A stretch of 17,424 nucleotides of DNA from JAZLDV01 sp045614925 (GTDB lineage: Bacteria; Bacillota_I; Bacilli_A; Erysipelotrichales; Coprobacillaceae), in contig JAZLDV010000127.1 of NCBI GenBank assembly GCA_045614925.1, positions 1-17,424 of the forward strand, read 5' to 3'. Of this stretch, positions 6,979 to 13,991 are shown piece by piece (position 1 is the stretch's first letter; each line of letters opens with the position of its first letter). Position numbers and translations under genes: made by a program. The notes below the pieces were generated by a model, which did not search any database, was not told where the DNA came from, and saw only the letters and a list, made by a program, of their open reading frames with translations.

Positions 6979-7192
6979 AATATTAGAAAAAGAAAGAGAA
7001 TGTGTAAAGCGTAATGTTGGTAAGGATTGTGATAGAGATTGTGGTAATTGTGATTTAGTTCTTGAAGATGAAGAAATACTTACCGCTTATACATTAGCAA
7101 TTAGTATTCTTAAAACAATTCAAGGTGACAGAAAAGTAATGAATACAACTAATCACGTAGCAGGAGGGTATAATGAATTTACCATACTCTAA
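6956..7192 (+). CDS. Small Cys-cluster phage protein, 78 aa
   Basis: 78 residues. Ribosome binding site GGAGG lies 6 nt before the ATG. The N-terminal helix (IIEILEKERECVKRN) is followed by a cysteine cluster (CDRDCGNCDLV: C25, C29, C32, with C17 earlier) and a second helix with small hydrophobics (ILTAYTLAISILKTI). This layout is seen in short accessory proteins of Firmicutes phages, where the cysteines probably bind a metal. I do not know a function. The last 20 nt overlap the start of the helicase gene in another frame. Confidence 0.72.
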   Translation: MGINQIIEILEKERECVKRNVGKDCDRDCGNCDLVLEDEEILTAYTLAISILKTIQGDRKVMNTTNHVAGGYNEFTIL

Positions 7193-8708
7193 TTCAACAA
7201 CAGACAGGTTGTTAGGATGTTTGATTCAATCCCCTACACTATGTCTTGAAGATAAATATAAACTCGATAAAAGTGAGTTTAAGATAAATAAGTTTCATCA
7301 GATTTTATTCATAAGTATTTACAATCTTGCGATTAATGGTTATAAGTCGATTTCAATATTTGACCTTAATGAGTTTTTAAAACCATACACGGCACAGTAT
7401 AATGTTTATCTTGATAATAACGGAGATAGTTATATTGAAACCATTGTAGAACTTACAGATATGGAAAACTTTGAAGGTTATTATAAAGACTTTAAAAAGT
7501 TATCGTGTCTTAGGTCTTATAAAGAAAACGGCTTTGATATAACTAATTTTTGGGATGAAGAAAAGACAGATGAAACCAACTTAGAAAACGTTAATAAATA
7601 TGAGATAGAAGATATACTTAATTATTACGATAATATTAAAATTAAGATAGACAAGTTATATTTACAAAGAGAACGTGATATTGAAGAAACACAGGCAGGT
7701 ACAGGATTAGAAGAACTCAAAGAAAAATTACAGGAAGAACCTATGTATGGTCATTCTTTTTGTTCTGAATTATTAAATACAGTTACAAGAGGAATGATAG
7801 ACGGACAGATAAGTTGTTTTTCAAGTCCAAGTGGAACAGGTAAGAGTACATTAGCAATAGCACAAACCTGTAATTTATGTGCAAGGCAGATATGGGATTA
7901 TGATACAAAACAATTCATAGATAATCCTTGTCAAACAAAGAATGGAGCATTATATATTCAATTTGAATTAGACAATGTATCTGAATTATCAGTAAAGTTT
8001 TTAGCATATATAAGTGGTGTTCATTTTAACACAATACTTAATGGCAAATATACAGACGAAGAAAGTTACAGGATAGACAAGGCTATTGAGATATTAAAAG
8101 AAAGCAATATCCATTTATCATATATGCCTAACTTTACACGTAAGAGTATTGAGCAGACACTAAAAGAGCATATACTTGATTATGGTATTGATTTTTTAGC
8201 ATATGATTACATACAAGATGGTAGTGCGATTAATGCAGAAATGGTTAAGTCTAATGGTGGTGTTGGATTAAGAACAGACCAAGTATTAGCAAACTTATCA
8301 GATTTCCTTAAATTAATGGCAAGAACTTATGATATTCCTGTTTATACGGCTACTCAGACAAATGCTAACTTAGGTAGTGTAGAAGCAATCGGAGTAGAAT
8401 CAATCGCAGGTTCAAGAGCCGTTGCAAATAAACTTGATGTTGGTGGAGTATTCTTACCACTTAGACCGAAAGAACTTAAAGCAAGAGAATTACTTGAACA
8501 GGAAATAGGCTATCGTGGTTTTGGTTTACCACACGCCACACATATATATCATATGTATAAGGTTAGATTTGGTAGTTATCCGCAGAATATAAAGGTATGG
8601 GTTAATGTAGATTTAGGAACAGGAAGATTAATAGATTGTTTTTGTACAACGTGGGATAATCAAGTTATAAAAGTACCTAAAACAAAATTAGAGAAAGGAG
8701 CAGTATGA
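7173..8708 (+). CDS. DnaB-like replicative helicase
   Basis: 511 residues. The first 110 or so resemble the DnaB N-terminal helical domain (DRLLGCLIQSPTLC..., HQILFISIYNLAINGY). The RecA-fold motor has Walker A SSPSGTGKST at 217-226, a Walker B-like strand DFLAYDYIQ near 340-348, and an H3/H4-like QTNAN segment followed by a conserved SIAGSRAVANKLD region, as in DnaB and KaiC-type ATPases. It would form the hexameric 5'-3' helicase at the phage fork with the primase encoded at 2039. The linker (about 120-195) is charged and longer than in minimal helicases. GGAGG at 7162-7166 precedes the ATG. The stop overlaps the RNA ligase start (ATGA). The assignment to DnaB rather than a Gp4-type fused enzyme rests on the absence of a primase domain. 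Confidence 0.85.
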   Translation: MNLPYSNSTTDRLLGCLIQSPTLCLEDKYKLDKSEFKINKFHQILFISIYNLAINGYKSISIFDLNEFLKPYTAQYNVYLDNNGDSYIETIVELTDMENFEGYYKDFKKLSCLRSYKENGFDITNFWDEEKTDETNLENVNKYEIEDILNYYDNIKIKIDKLYLQRERDIEETQAGTGLEELKEKLQEEPMYGHSFCSELLNTVTRGMIDGQISCFSSPSGTGKSTLAIAQTCNLCARQIWDYDTKQFIDNPCQTKNGALYIQFELDNVSELSVKFLAYISGVHFNTILNGKYTDEESYRIDKAIEILKESNIHLSYMPNFTRKSIEQTLKEHILDYGIDFLAYDYIQDGSAINAEMVKSNGGVGLRTDQVLANLSDFLKLMARTYDIPVYTATQTNANLGSVEAIGVESIAGSRAVANKLDVGGVFLPLRPKELKARELLEQEIGYRGFGLPHATHIYHMYKVRFGSYPQNIKVWVNVDLGTGRLIDCFCTTWDNQVIKVPKTKLEKGAV

Positions 8709-9643
8709 AGCAGAAGCATTTTATAGACATTCAGAATATCAGAGAAGAAGATACAGAACTTAGAAATAGAAACACATACGCTTTTGATAAACCTTGTAAA
8801 ATTCAGATAACAGAAAAGTTTGATGGTTCAAATGCGTGTGCTTGTTGGGATAATGAAACTAATCAAATGGTTGCGTTTTCTCGTAAACAAGAGTTATCAT
8901 TTAGTAATACACTTAACGGATTTTGGAATTTTGTTCAAGAGTTTTCAGAAGAAAGAAAGGCGTTGTTTAAGGAACATTCTAATTGGCGAGTATTTGGAGA
9001 ATGGTCTAATAAAAATAAGATTATATATGCCGATACAGGAAATAAAAAACATTGGTATGTATATGACATATATGACGCTAATTTAGGTTTATGGCTTGAA
9101 CAAGATACAGTTAAGGATTTTTGCAAATTAGCAGGACTTGAATATATTCACGAATTATATTGTGGTGATTTTATATCTTGGGAACATTGTAGGTCGTTTA
9201 TGAATAGTCCTGCTTATGGTGATAGACAAGAAGGTATTGTTGTTAAAAGAGCAGACCTTGATAATTGGGATGACCACGATATTAAAGCACCTTGTTATCT
9301 TAAAATAGTTAACGAAGATTTCAAGGAATCAATGAAAACTAAAGAAAAGATAGTTGATGTTGAAAGAGAAAATGCTAAAGAAGAAGCACGTAGAATAATG
9401 GAATCTATCTGTACAAAGAATCGTGTTGAAAAAGAACTCTTTAAAATGCGTGACGAAGGTATTCTTCCCGAAAAGATAGAACCGACAGATTTTAGAACTG
9501 TTGCGATGAACCTACCCAAAAGAATATATGCAGACCTTATCAAAGAAGAAAAAGAACTTGTAGAGGCTTGTGGTGAATTTGGCGGTAAAATGTGTCAACA
9601 GGTTAGTATGGGTATTGCAAAAGATTTAATATTAGGAAAGTAG
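8705..9643 (+). CDS. Rnl2-type RNA ligase
   Basis: 312 residues, covalent nucleotidyltransferase superfamily. Motif I is EKFDGSN with the adenylated lysine K38. Motif III is FGEW (97-100), motif IIIa YDIYDA (about 119-124), motif IV EGIVVK (176-181) and motif V has K200 in CYLKIVN. The set and spacing match the T4 Rnl2-like RNA ligases that seal nicks in duplex RNA. The C-terminal third (about 210-312) is helical and charged and may bind RNA. The ATG overlaps the helicase stop (ATGA), so the two are translationally coupled. With a tRNA array in the same genome, repair of tRNAs cut by host defence nucleases is a reasonable role. No polynucleotide kinase is evident in the window, so end-healing would need another enzyme. 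Confidence 0.86.
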   Translation: MKQKHFIDIQNIREEDTELRNRNTYAFDKPCKIQITEKFDGSNACACWDNETNQMVAFSRKQELSFSNTLNGFWNFVQEFSEERKALFKEHSNWRVFGEWSNKNKIIYADTGNKKHWYVYDIYDANLGLWLEQDTVKDFCKLAGLEYIHELYCGDFISWEHCRSFMNSPAYGDRQEGIVVKRADLDNWDDHDIKAPCYLKIVNEDFKESMKTKEKIVDVERENAKEEARRIMESICTKNRVEKELFKMRDEGILPEKIEPTDFRTVAMNLPKRIYADLIKEEKELVEACGEFGGKMCQQVSMGIAKDLILGK

Positions 9644-9650
9644 GTATGAT

Positions 9651-9899
9651 ATGAAAGAATTAATTGATACCGCTAAACTTATGGTAAGTAAAGATTACCA
9701 AGACAGATTTAAGGCTGAATATTATCAACTTAAAATCAGACGAGATAAGTTATCAAGAATGATATTGGATTATAACGCAGGAAAACTTGAATTTGTGCCT
9801 ATTAGCAGTATTTACCTGTTAAACACACAACTTGATTGTATGAATACTTATCTTAATATTCTACAGATGAGAGCGATGACCGAAGGAATAGATTTATAA
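9651..9899 (+). CDS. Small helical phage protein (crAss001_48-related type)
   Basis: 82 residues. The sequence has a conserved layout seen in a widespread phage family that I recall as 'crAss001_48 related protein': an N-terminal MVSKDYQDRFKAEYYQLKIR stretch, a central P-I-x-x-L-x-x-Q segment (VPISSIYLLNTQLDCM) and an ending RAxxEGIDL. It is predicted to be almost all alpha-helical. Function in the family is unknown to me. It begins 7 nt after the ligase stop with a weak GGAAAG/TAGG upstream, and is the last gene before the terminator hairpin at 9908. Confidence 0.75.
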   Translation: MKELIDTAKLMVSKDYQDRFKAEYYQLKIRRDKLSRMILDYNAGKLEFVPISSIYLLNTQLDCMNTYLNILQMRAMTEGIDL

Positions 9900-9907
9900 A
9901 ATATTTT

Positions 9908-9934
9908 AAAAGGGGTTGACATTCAACCCCTTTT
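9908..9934 (+). terminator. Terminator-like hairpin with promoter -35 inside
   Basis: Perfect 12-bp inverted repeat AAAAGGGGTTGA (9908-9919), loop CAT, TCAACCCCTTTT (9923-9934). The A-run before and T-run after the GC core make it able to act in either direction. It lies 9 nt after the stop of the 82-aa gene. The TTGACA at 9916-9921 occupies the top of the stem and the loop. Confidence 0.75.
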
Positions 9935-9944
9935 ATGATATAAT
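9916..9944 (+). promoter_or_regulatory. Consensus promoter P5 overlapping a terminator hairpin
   Basis: TTGACA 9916-9921, 17-bp spacer ending TATGA, TATAAT 9939-9944. Predicted start near 9951, about 15 nt before the next ATG, with GAGGTG between them. Confidence 0.92.
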
Positions 9945-9965
9945 AGGGGAGTAGAGGTGAAAAAT

Positions 9966-10127
9966 ATGAAACAAAACTTACGTTGTTATGCGTGTGTGTA
10001 TTGTACTACGTGTGATAAAGAACAAGAAGAAAAATGTGCCAAAGAAAATTATATGTTGTTTGCAACTAAAGACGATATTAGACTTTGTGATTTAATGTGT
10101 GGAGAACCCCAAAAAGATGAAGATTAA
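9966..10127 (+). CDS. Cys-rich small protein, 53 aa
   Basis: An ATG at 9966 with GAGGTG about 8 nt upstream opens 53 codons ending TAA 10125-10127. Seven cysteines in 53 residues (CYACVYCTTC at 7-16, then C24, C41 and C45) give CxxC pairs typical of a double zinc or Fe-S site. The C-terminus is charged (CGEPQKDED). It is first in the unit driven by promoter P5 and its end overlaps the RecJ-like gene start region by 11 nt. Function unknown. The strong dedicated promoter and ribosome binding site make it a likely real gene. Confidence 0.78.
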   Translation: MKQNLRCYACVYCTTCDKEQEEKCAKENYMLFATKDDIRLCDLMCGEPQKDED

Positions 10128-11844
10128 TGAGATATTTGAAAACAATAAACCTGTTACTGTAAATGATTATCTTAAATATTGTGGGGTTAAAGATGTAAAC
10201 AAATATCTTAATCCCACTTGGGAAATAGATAATCCTAAAGGTTATTATAATATAGATGAAGCCATTAAAATGTTTGTTAAACATAGCACTAATCTATATC
10301 CCACATATATTATTTGTGATGCTGATTTAGATGGTATTACAAGTACGGCTATTTTATATAGTTATATGCTAGACCTTGCTACTCAATGGGGTGAAAATTG
10401 GGATATAAGAATTTTAATACACGATGGTAAAGAGCGTGGATTGCAAGATAATGAAATATTTAGTCATATTAAAGAAGATATGCCTAATCTTGTAATTATT
10501 CCCGATGCAGGTAGTAATGATAGAGAACAAGTAAAATATCTTAAAGAAGAATATAATATAGACGTATTAGTTCTTGACCACCACGATATTGAAACGCCTA
10601 TTGAAGATGGCATTTTAATTAATAACCAATGTGAGATGAACACAAATATATCAAAAAATGGTAGTGGTTGTCTTGTAACCTATATGTTTCTTAAAGCACT
10701 TGATAAATATTTTGATAGAGATGAAGCAAATAATTATATAGATTTGGTTGCACTTAGTCTTATATCTGACTCTATGGATATGAGCGACCAACAGAACAGG
10801 ACTTTTTATCATTATGGTCTTGAAACAATAGACAATATTAAAAATATATTTCTTTATAAGACTTTTGAAAAGTTTATCGGTGATAATCCTTATACGCAAA
10901 GAGATATTTCATTTAAGATAGTTCCTAAGTTTAATTCGGTTGTAAGGTCTACTGATAATGAACTAAAGAAAAGAATAATTGAATGTTTTATAGGTTGTGA
11001 AAATAATATTGATGATATTTTAGATAAATGTGCAGAATGTCACAGAAATCAAATTAAGTTAGTTGACGATATTATTAATCATCATAACGATGAAATAAAT
11101 AAAGCATCTGAAAATAATATAGTCTTATTATCCTGTGATGATATGCCAAGGAGTTATAGCGGTTTAGTTGCAGGTAAGATTATGAATATCTGTAATAAAC
11201 CTACTATTATCGGTAAGATTAAAGATAATACGCTTATAGGTAGTTTGCGTAGTCCTATTCCTTTTCGTAATGAACTAAATGAAAATAATTTGGTAGAATG
11301 GGCTATTGGACACGAAAATAGTTGTGGTATTTCTATTGCTAAAGATAATATTGATAAATTAGTAGAATATTATAATGCCGTAGAAATCTCATATGAACCC
11401 CATACAGACGTTTTAAGGTCTTATAGTATAGAAAGTATACCCGATAATGTTTTTAATCTTTTTGGGGCAGAATTTGACGTTCTATGGGGATATGGTGTTC
11501 CAAAGCCGTTATTTGAAATACATAACATTATATTTCACCCATCTGACATACAAATACTTGGTGCTAATAAACGCACCATTAAGATTATTAACAATGGTGT
11601 CAGTTTCTTAATCTTTAATGTCACAAAGAAACAGAAAGCAGATTTAGGGCTTGGAGTTATAATTGATGGTGAGTTTTATGAAAGACTTGACCCATCATCT
11701 GATAAAAAATATCGTTTGTCCTGTGTGGGAAATTTATCGGTTAACCGATATAAAGGTTATGTAAACAATCAAATGATAATTGATAGTTTTACTGTAAGTG
11801 AATATAAACCTAAAACGGCTCAAAATGTATTTGGAAAGAGGTAA
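10117..11844 (+). CDS. recJ: RecJ-like DHH-family single-strand exonuclease
   Basis: 575 residues from ATG 10117, which has GGAG at 10101-10104. A GTG at 10099 would add six residues but has no ribosome binding site. DHH-domain motifs are all visible: CDADLDG (D68, D70, D72), PDAGSND (from D130), LDHHD (D153-H154-H155) and LISDSMD (D218, D221), the Mn-binding set of DHH phosphoesterases. The DHHA1 part is recognised by SGLVAGKI and GHENSCG (398-404), the substrate-clamping GGHxxAxG-type motif. A C-terminal OB-like region follows (about 450-575). It would degrade single-stranded DNA 5'-3' in phage recombination or repair and fits with the Sak4-like and SSB-like proteins downstream. Length is similar to bacterial RecJ. 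Confidence 0.83.
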   Translation: MKINEIFENNKPVTVNDYLKYCGVKDVNKYLNPTWEIDNPKGYYNIDEAIKMFVKHSTNLYPTYIICDADLDGITSTAILYSYMLDLATQWGENWDIRILIHDGKERGLQDNEIFSHIKEDMPNLVIIPDAGSNDREQVKYLKEEYNIDVLVLDHHDIETPIEDGILINNQCEMNTNISKNGSGCLVTYMFLKALDKYFDRDEANNYIDLVALSLISDSMDMSDQQNRTFYHYGLETIDNIKNIFLYKTFEKFIGDNPYTQRDISFKIVPKFNSVVRSTDNELKKRIIECFIGCENNIDDILDKCAECHRNQIKLVDDIINHHNDEINKASENNIVLLSCDDMPRSYSGLVAGKIMNICNKPTIIGKIKDNTLIGSLRSPIPFRNELNENNLVEWAIGHENSCGISIAKDNIDKLVEYYNAVEISYEPHTDVLRSYSIESIPDNVFNLFGAEFDVLWGYGVPKPLFEIHNIIFHPSDIQILGANKRTIKIINNGVSFLIFNVTKKQKADLGLGVIIDGEFYERLDPSSDKKYRLSCVGNLSVNRYKGYVNNQMIIDSFTVSEYKPKTAQNVFGKR

Positions 11845-11846
11845 AT

Positions 11847-12278
11847 ATGGCTCAGAATAAAATGAGAAAAGAATATCAACGCCAATTCACAAAGAAACTC
11901 AGAGAAACAAACAGAGTTATTAGAGAAGATAATTTATGGCTTGGCAGAGTAGAAGTAAGACAAATATCTGCACGTTGGGAAGAATTTTCTGATGGTAGTG
12001 GTGGTATTTTACATACTGTATTAAGATGTATTGATAAGAAAACTCGACAATATAAAGATTATTGTCTTGAATATGCTCCTTGGATTAGAACAATGAATTG
12101 GAAAATATCTTATGATATTCTTAATGAATTTTTTGTAGAAGATTTAGATGTATGGAGAACAGGAAATCCAAGAGATGAAATATTTGATTGGACTAAAACC
12201 CCTGTAGACCCTAAAGCATTAGAAAAAACAAAATGGCGTGATTTGAGTATTAGTTTATATCAGTTAGTAAAATATTAA
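11847..12278 (+). CDS. Phage hypothetical protein, 143 aa
   Basis: 143 residues starting MAQNKMRKEYQRQFTKKLRE, a basic helical N-terminus, then a mixed region with conserved-looking aromatic blocks (LWLGRVEVRQISARWEEF, YAPWIRTMNWKISYDILNEFF) and FDWTKTPVDP. The basic start and Trp/Arg content suggest nucleic-acid contact, but I recognise no family with a known role. GAGG sits directly before the ATG, 2 nt after the RecJ-like stop, so it is co-transcribed with it. No catalytic motif seen. Confidence 0.72.
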   Translation: MAQNKMRKEYQRQFTKKLRETNRVIREDNLWLGRVEVRQISARWEEFSDGSGGILHTVLRCIDKKTRQYKDYCLEYAPWIRTMNWKISYDILNEFFVEDLDVWRTGNPRDEIFDWTKTPVDPKALEKTKWRDLSISLYQLVKY

Positions 12279-12288
12279 GGAGATAAGT

Positions 12289-12711
12289 ATGAAAGTTATT
12301 CAGAATAATAATGTTCAAGAAAATGTAATAGAAGAAGAATATATTTGTGAAGAATGTAATTCTATTTTTGTGTATGACGATTATGATATTTATGTAGATA
12401 AAGATGGAGAAGAATCTGTTACCTGTCCTTGTTGTAATCATAGATGTATTGTTAGTGTTCCTGTGACAGAAAAAAATATTGAATTTCCTAAAAGTTTTTA
12501 TCATTTTGGTGAAAATAAAGGAGCAGTTAAAATTGATAATAATGAAATAACTTCTCGGATTAAAGAATCAATCGTTTGGCTCAAACGTCATCCCGAAGAA
12601 TCTTATAAATATGTGGGTAGTGGAGATACATTTTTATGTGTATTTAATCACGAAGATGAATATTATATAATGGTTGCTAAAAATTATTTTGATTCACATA
12701 TTGACAAATAA
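12289..12711 (+). CDS. Zinc-ribbon phage protein, 140 aa
   Basis: 140 residues. CEEC (C20, C23) and CPCCNHRC (C46, C48 or C49, C53) flank a short acidic beta segment and make a convincing four-Cys zinc ribbon. The C-terminal half (SRIKESIVWLKRHPEESYKYVGSG and CVFNHEDEYYIMVAKNYFDS) has strand-helix character of unknown fold. AAGGAG lies 6 nt before the ATG. It is the last gene of the P5 unit; promoter P6 begins inside its final 11 nt. Likely an accessory nucleic-acid-binding protein; this is inferred from the zinc ribbon only. Confidence 0.75.
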   Translation: MKVIQNNNVQENVIEEEYICEECNSIFVYDDYDIYVDKDGEESVTCPCCNHRCIVSVPVTEKNIEFPKSFYHFGENKGAVKIDNNEITSRIKESIVWLKRHPEESYKYVGSGDTFLCVFNHEDEYYIMVAKNYFDSHIDK

Positions 12712-12729
12712 TAATTTGTATGGTATAAT
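12701..12729 (+). promoter_or_regulatory. Consensus promoter P6 for a structured RNA
   Basis: TTGACA 12701-12706, 17-bp spacer ending TATGG, TATAAT 12724-12729. Predicted start 12736, the first base of the closing helix of the RNA at 12736-12876. Confidence 0.92.
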
Positions 12730-12735
12730 ATACGT

Positions 12736-12876
12736 GTAAGGTTGATAAACAAGTATTAAAAGTTGTCAAGACAATAAATACTACGTCCGTGGAACGCTTG
12801 GAGAGAGAACTCCATTATCAACATCTACGAAATCCATAGTAGCCTCGTGTGATTGAAACTGCACACTCAACCTTAC
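12736..12876 (+). ncRNA. Candidate 141-nt structured RNA with 10-bp closing helix
   Basis: This stretch has no open frame. Its ends pair perfectly: GTAAGGTTGA (12736-12745) with TCAACCTTAC (12867-12876). Inside, read by eye, are an interrupted hairpin AGTATT...AATACT (12752-12757 with 12777-12782) topped by GTTGT-CAAG-ACAAT, a hairpin TGGAG/CTCCA (12799-12803 with 12810-12814), a CTAC/GTAG helix (12825-12828 with 12839-12842) and a GTGTG/CACAC hairpin (12847-12851 with 12862-12866) that would stack on the closing helix. The dedicated promoter places the start on the first paired base. There is no U-run after the last base, so it may be a 5' leader element of the next gene or be processed out. 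No known RNA family was recognised. Confidence 0.66.
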
Positions 12877-12892
12877 AATAGAGTAAATTAAT

Positions 12893-13168
12893 ATGTTAGA
12901 TATGGAGAAATTAGAAGTAACAACGAGAGAAATAACACATAAATTGTATTCTAAGTGTAATACAGTTAAAGTATATATAAACGAAGATGATGTTGTTATT
13001 GTAGAAATTAAAGGTGGGTTAAATGGTAGTGGTGAATGGGAAAAATATTTTACTGATTTATCTGCAATTACAACCGCTTTAAAATGTTTTTATAAAAATG
13101 TTTGGTTGGTAAACCTTAATGTAGATGTAATTGATGATATATGGTACGCATCTTTTGGAATAAGATAA
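12893..13168 (+). CDS. Phage hypothetical protein, 91 aa
   Basis: 91 residues, no family recognised. The N-terminus alternates charged and hydrophobic residues (KLEVTTREITHKLYSKC), followed by strand-like YINEDDVVIVEIKGG, a helix around LSAITTALKCFYKN and a final strand pair (WLVNLNVDVIDDIWYASFGIR). It looks like a small alpha/beta protein. Neither ATG (12893 or 12902) has a clear Shine-Dalgarno; only TAGAG lies upstream. Translation may therefore depend on the structured RNA just before it, or be weak. The next gene follows after 14 nt. Confidence 0.65.
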   Translation: MLDMEKLEVTTREITHKLYSKCNTVKVYINEDDVVIVEIKGGLNGSGEWEKYFTDLSAITTALKCFYKNVWLVNLNVDVIDDIWYASFGIR

Positions 13169-13182
13169 CAAGGAGATAAAAT

Positions 13183-13332
13183 ATGAAGAAAGAAACAAGA
13201 GCAAAACTTATTTGCAGAAAAGAACTTCCAAGTGGACATATTGATATGTTTGAGGTGATTGTACTCGTTACGGATAAACAGGAAAAGAAGAAATATTTTG
13301 AAGAAATGGGATATAAAGTAGATATTAAGTAA
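13183..13332 (+). CDS. Small phage protein, 49 aa
   Basis: ATG 13183 with AAGGAG at 13170-13174, ending TAA 13330-13332. The product reads MKKETRAKLICRKELPSGHI, then a hydrophobic strand (MFEVIVLVT) and a lysine-rich helix (DKQEKKKYFEEMGYKVDIK), giving a small beta-alpha unit. Function unknown. Its strong ribosome binding site and the one-base TAATG overlap with the following gene support it as a genuine coding region. Confidence 0.75.
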   Translation: MKKETRAKLICRKELPSGHIDMFEVIVLVTDKQEKKKYFEEMGYKVDIK

Positions 13333-13541
13333 TGTTAAATAATGATTCTAAGGGAAAATTAAAAGAACAGGCTGAATTTTATAGACAGTTATTTCTTGAT
13401 GGAGAAATAGATGTTATTTATGCTAAAGATATGATTATGCCTTATATAAATATACTTAACAGAGAACGTGAAAAATTATCTAAAGCATATGGTCGATATT
13501 TACCTACCATAACCTTTGAAAAATTTTTAAAAATCTATTGA
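13332..13541 (+). CDS. Small phage protein, 69 aa
   Basis: 69 residues, mainly helical and charged (NDSKGKLKEQAEFYRQLFLDGEIDVIYAKD, then NILNREREKLSKAYGRYL). Its ATG overlaps the stop of the 49-aa gene by one base, so it is probably translated by re-initiation. The TGA stop at 13539-13541 is part of the TTGACA of the tRNA-array promoter. No domain recognised. Confidence 0.72.
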   Translation: MLNNDSKGKLKEQAEFYRQLFLDGEIDVIYAKDMIMPYINILNREREKLSKAYGRYLPTITFEKFLKIY

Positions 13542-13566
13542 CATCTGCTCCTTTTTATGATATAAT
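13538..13566 (+). promoter_or_regulatory. Consensus promoter P7 for the tRNA array
   Basis: TTGACA 13538-13543, 17-bp spacer ending TATGA, TATAAT 13561-13566. Predicted start near 13573, about 120 nt before tRNA-Leu. Confidence 0.92.
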
Positions 13567-13572
13567 AGAGTT

Positions 13573-13693
13573 ACAAAGTAAATATTGACCTATTGGTTTT
13601 ACCTCCCTTATACATATGGTTCGTTAGTCACCTACAAGGCTAACAGGGTCTAGCATATGCCCTAGAATATCGGGATAAGATATATGCTTATAA
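13573..13693 (+). other. Structured leader of the tRNA transcript, no gene
   Basis: No open frame or tRNA is seen. Helices readable by eye: GTTAG/CTAAC (13623-13627 with 13640-13644) enclosing CCT/AGG, AGGG/CCCT (13645-13648 with 13660-13663), ATATC/GATAT with a 7-nt loop (13667-13671 with 13679-13683), and alternatively AGCATAT/ATATGCT (13652-13658 with 13682-13688), which competes with the previous one. It could guide 5' processing of the first tRNA. Function not known. Confidence 0.5.
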
Positions 13694-13777
13694 GCACCTA
13701 TGACGGAATTGGCAGACGTAGCAGACTTAAAATCTGCTGATAGAATTATCGTAAGGGTTCAAATCCCTTTGGGTGCA
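13694..13777 (+). tRNA. tRNA-Leu (anticodon UAA)
   Basis: 84-nt type II tRNA. Acceptor GCACCTA pairs with TGGGTGC (13770-13776) with one G-U; discriminator A. T8-G9 and a D-arm with the usual GG in its loop follow. The anticodon stem GCAGA/TCTGC holds the loop CTTAAAA with UAA, reading UUA leucine codons, which are common in this AT-rich genome. The long variable arm has GATA/TATC. The T-arm is AAGGG-TTCAAAT-CCCTT. CCA is not encoded. Confidence 0.95.
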
Positions 13778-13785
13778 TTAAACGC

Positions 13786-13880
13786 TTATGCTAGGTTCTT
13801 GTGTGGGGAAGTTCCACAGACTTTTAGTTAACGCTTAAATAGGCGGTGTCGAGTGGGTGTACAACCACTTAAAAGCATAA
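13786..13880 (+). ncRNA. Structured spacer 1 closed by a 7-bp perfect inverted repeat
   Basis: Ends pair as TTATGCT (13786-13792) with AGCATAA (13874-13880). Inside are a 5-bp stem with 7-nt loop, TGTGG/CCACA around GGAAGTT, a CTTTTA/TAAAAG helix (13821-13826 with 13870-13875, competing slightly with the closing helix) and a GTGG/CCAC hairpin near 13853-13868. The 7-bp closing helix mimics a tRNA acceptor, but there is no T-arm next to it. The octamer AACGCTTA occurs at 13781-13788 and again at 13830-13837. Confidence 0.45.
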
Positions 13881-13882
13881 AC

Positions 13883-13947
13883 TTGGAACATTTATGTAGA
13901 CAGAAAAGAATAGTTATTCATAAAAAACTAAGTTCCAATAACTATTC
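13883..13947 (+). ncRNA. Spacer element with interleaved perfect helices (possible pseudoknot)
   Basis: Helix A pairs TTGGAAC (13883-13889) with GTTCCAA (13932-13938) and may continue with TTTATG/CATAAA (13891-13896 with 13919-13924). Helix B pairs the 11-mer at 13908-13918 (GAATAGTTATT) with AATAACTATTC at 13937-13947. B starts inside A and ends beyond it, so together they would be an H-type pseudoknot (losing two shared bases), or they are alternative folds. Confidence 0.45.
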
Positions 13948-13949
13948 GG

Positions 13950-13989
13950 GTGGTATAAAGATGCTCAATAAATGAGATACGTTAACCAC
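13950..13989 (+). other. Small hairpin just before tRNA-Trp
   Basis: GTGGT (13950-13954) pairs with ACCAC (13985-13989). An inner CTCA/TGAG hairpin (13964-13967 with 13973-13976) lies within. It ends 2 nt before the tRNA and may mark the 5' processing site. Function inferred only from position. Confidence 0.4.
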
Positions 13990-13991
13990 TT

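Noticed and set aside
12851..12859. GATTGAAAC resembles the end of many CRISPR repeats.
   Set aside because: It occurs once, with no repeat-spacer periodicity. It is the loop of a hairpin in the structured RNA.
13786..13880. Possible additional tRNA with acceptor TTATGCT/AGCATAA.
   Set aside because: No T-arm precedes the 3' acceptor strand and no D-arm or anticodon arm fits, so it is listed only as a structured spacer.
13919..13932. ATAAAAAACTAAG resembles the 3' tail of a preQ1-I riboswitch, tempting because of the QueC-like gene.
   Set aside because: The 5' half of the aptamer (GGTTC...CACCC with its stem and ligand-binding C) is absent, and no gene start follows. It lies inside a tRNA spacer.
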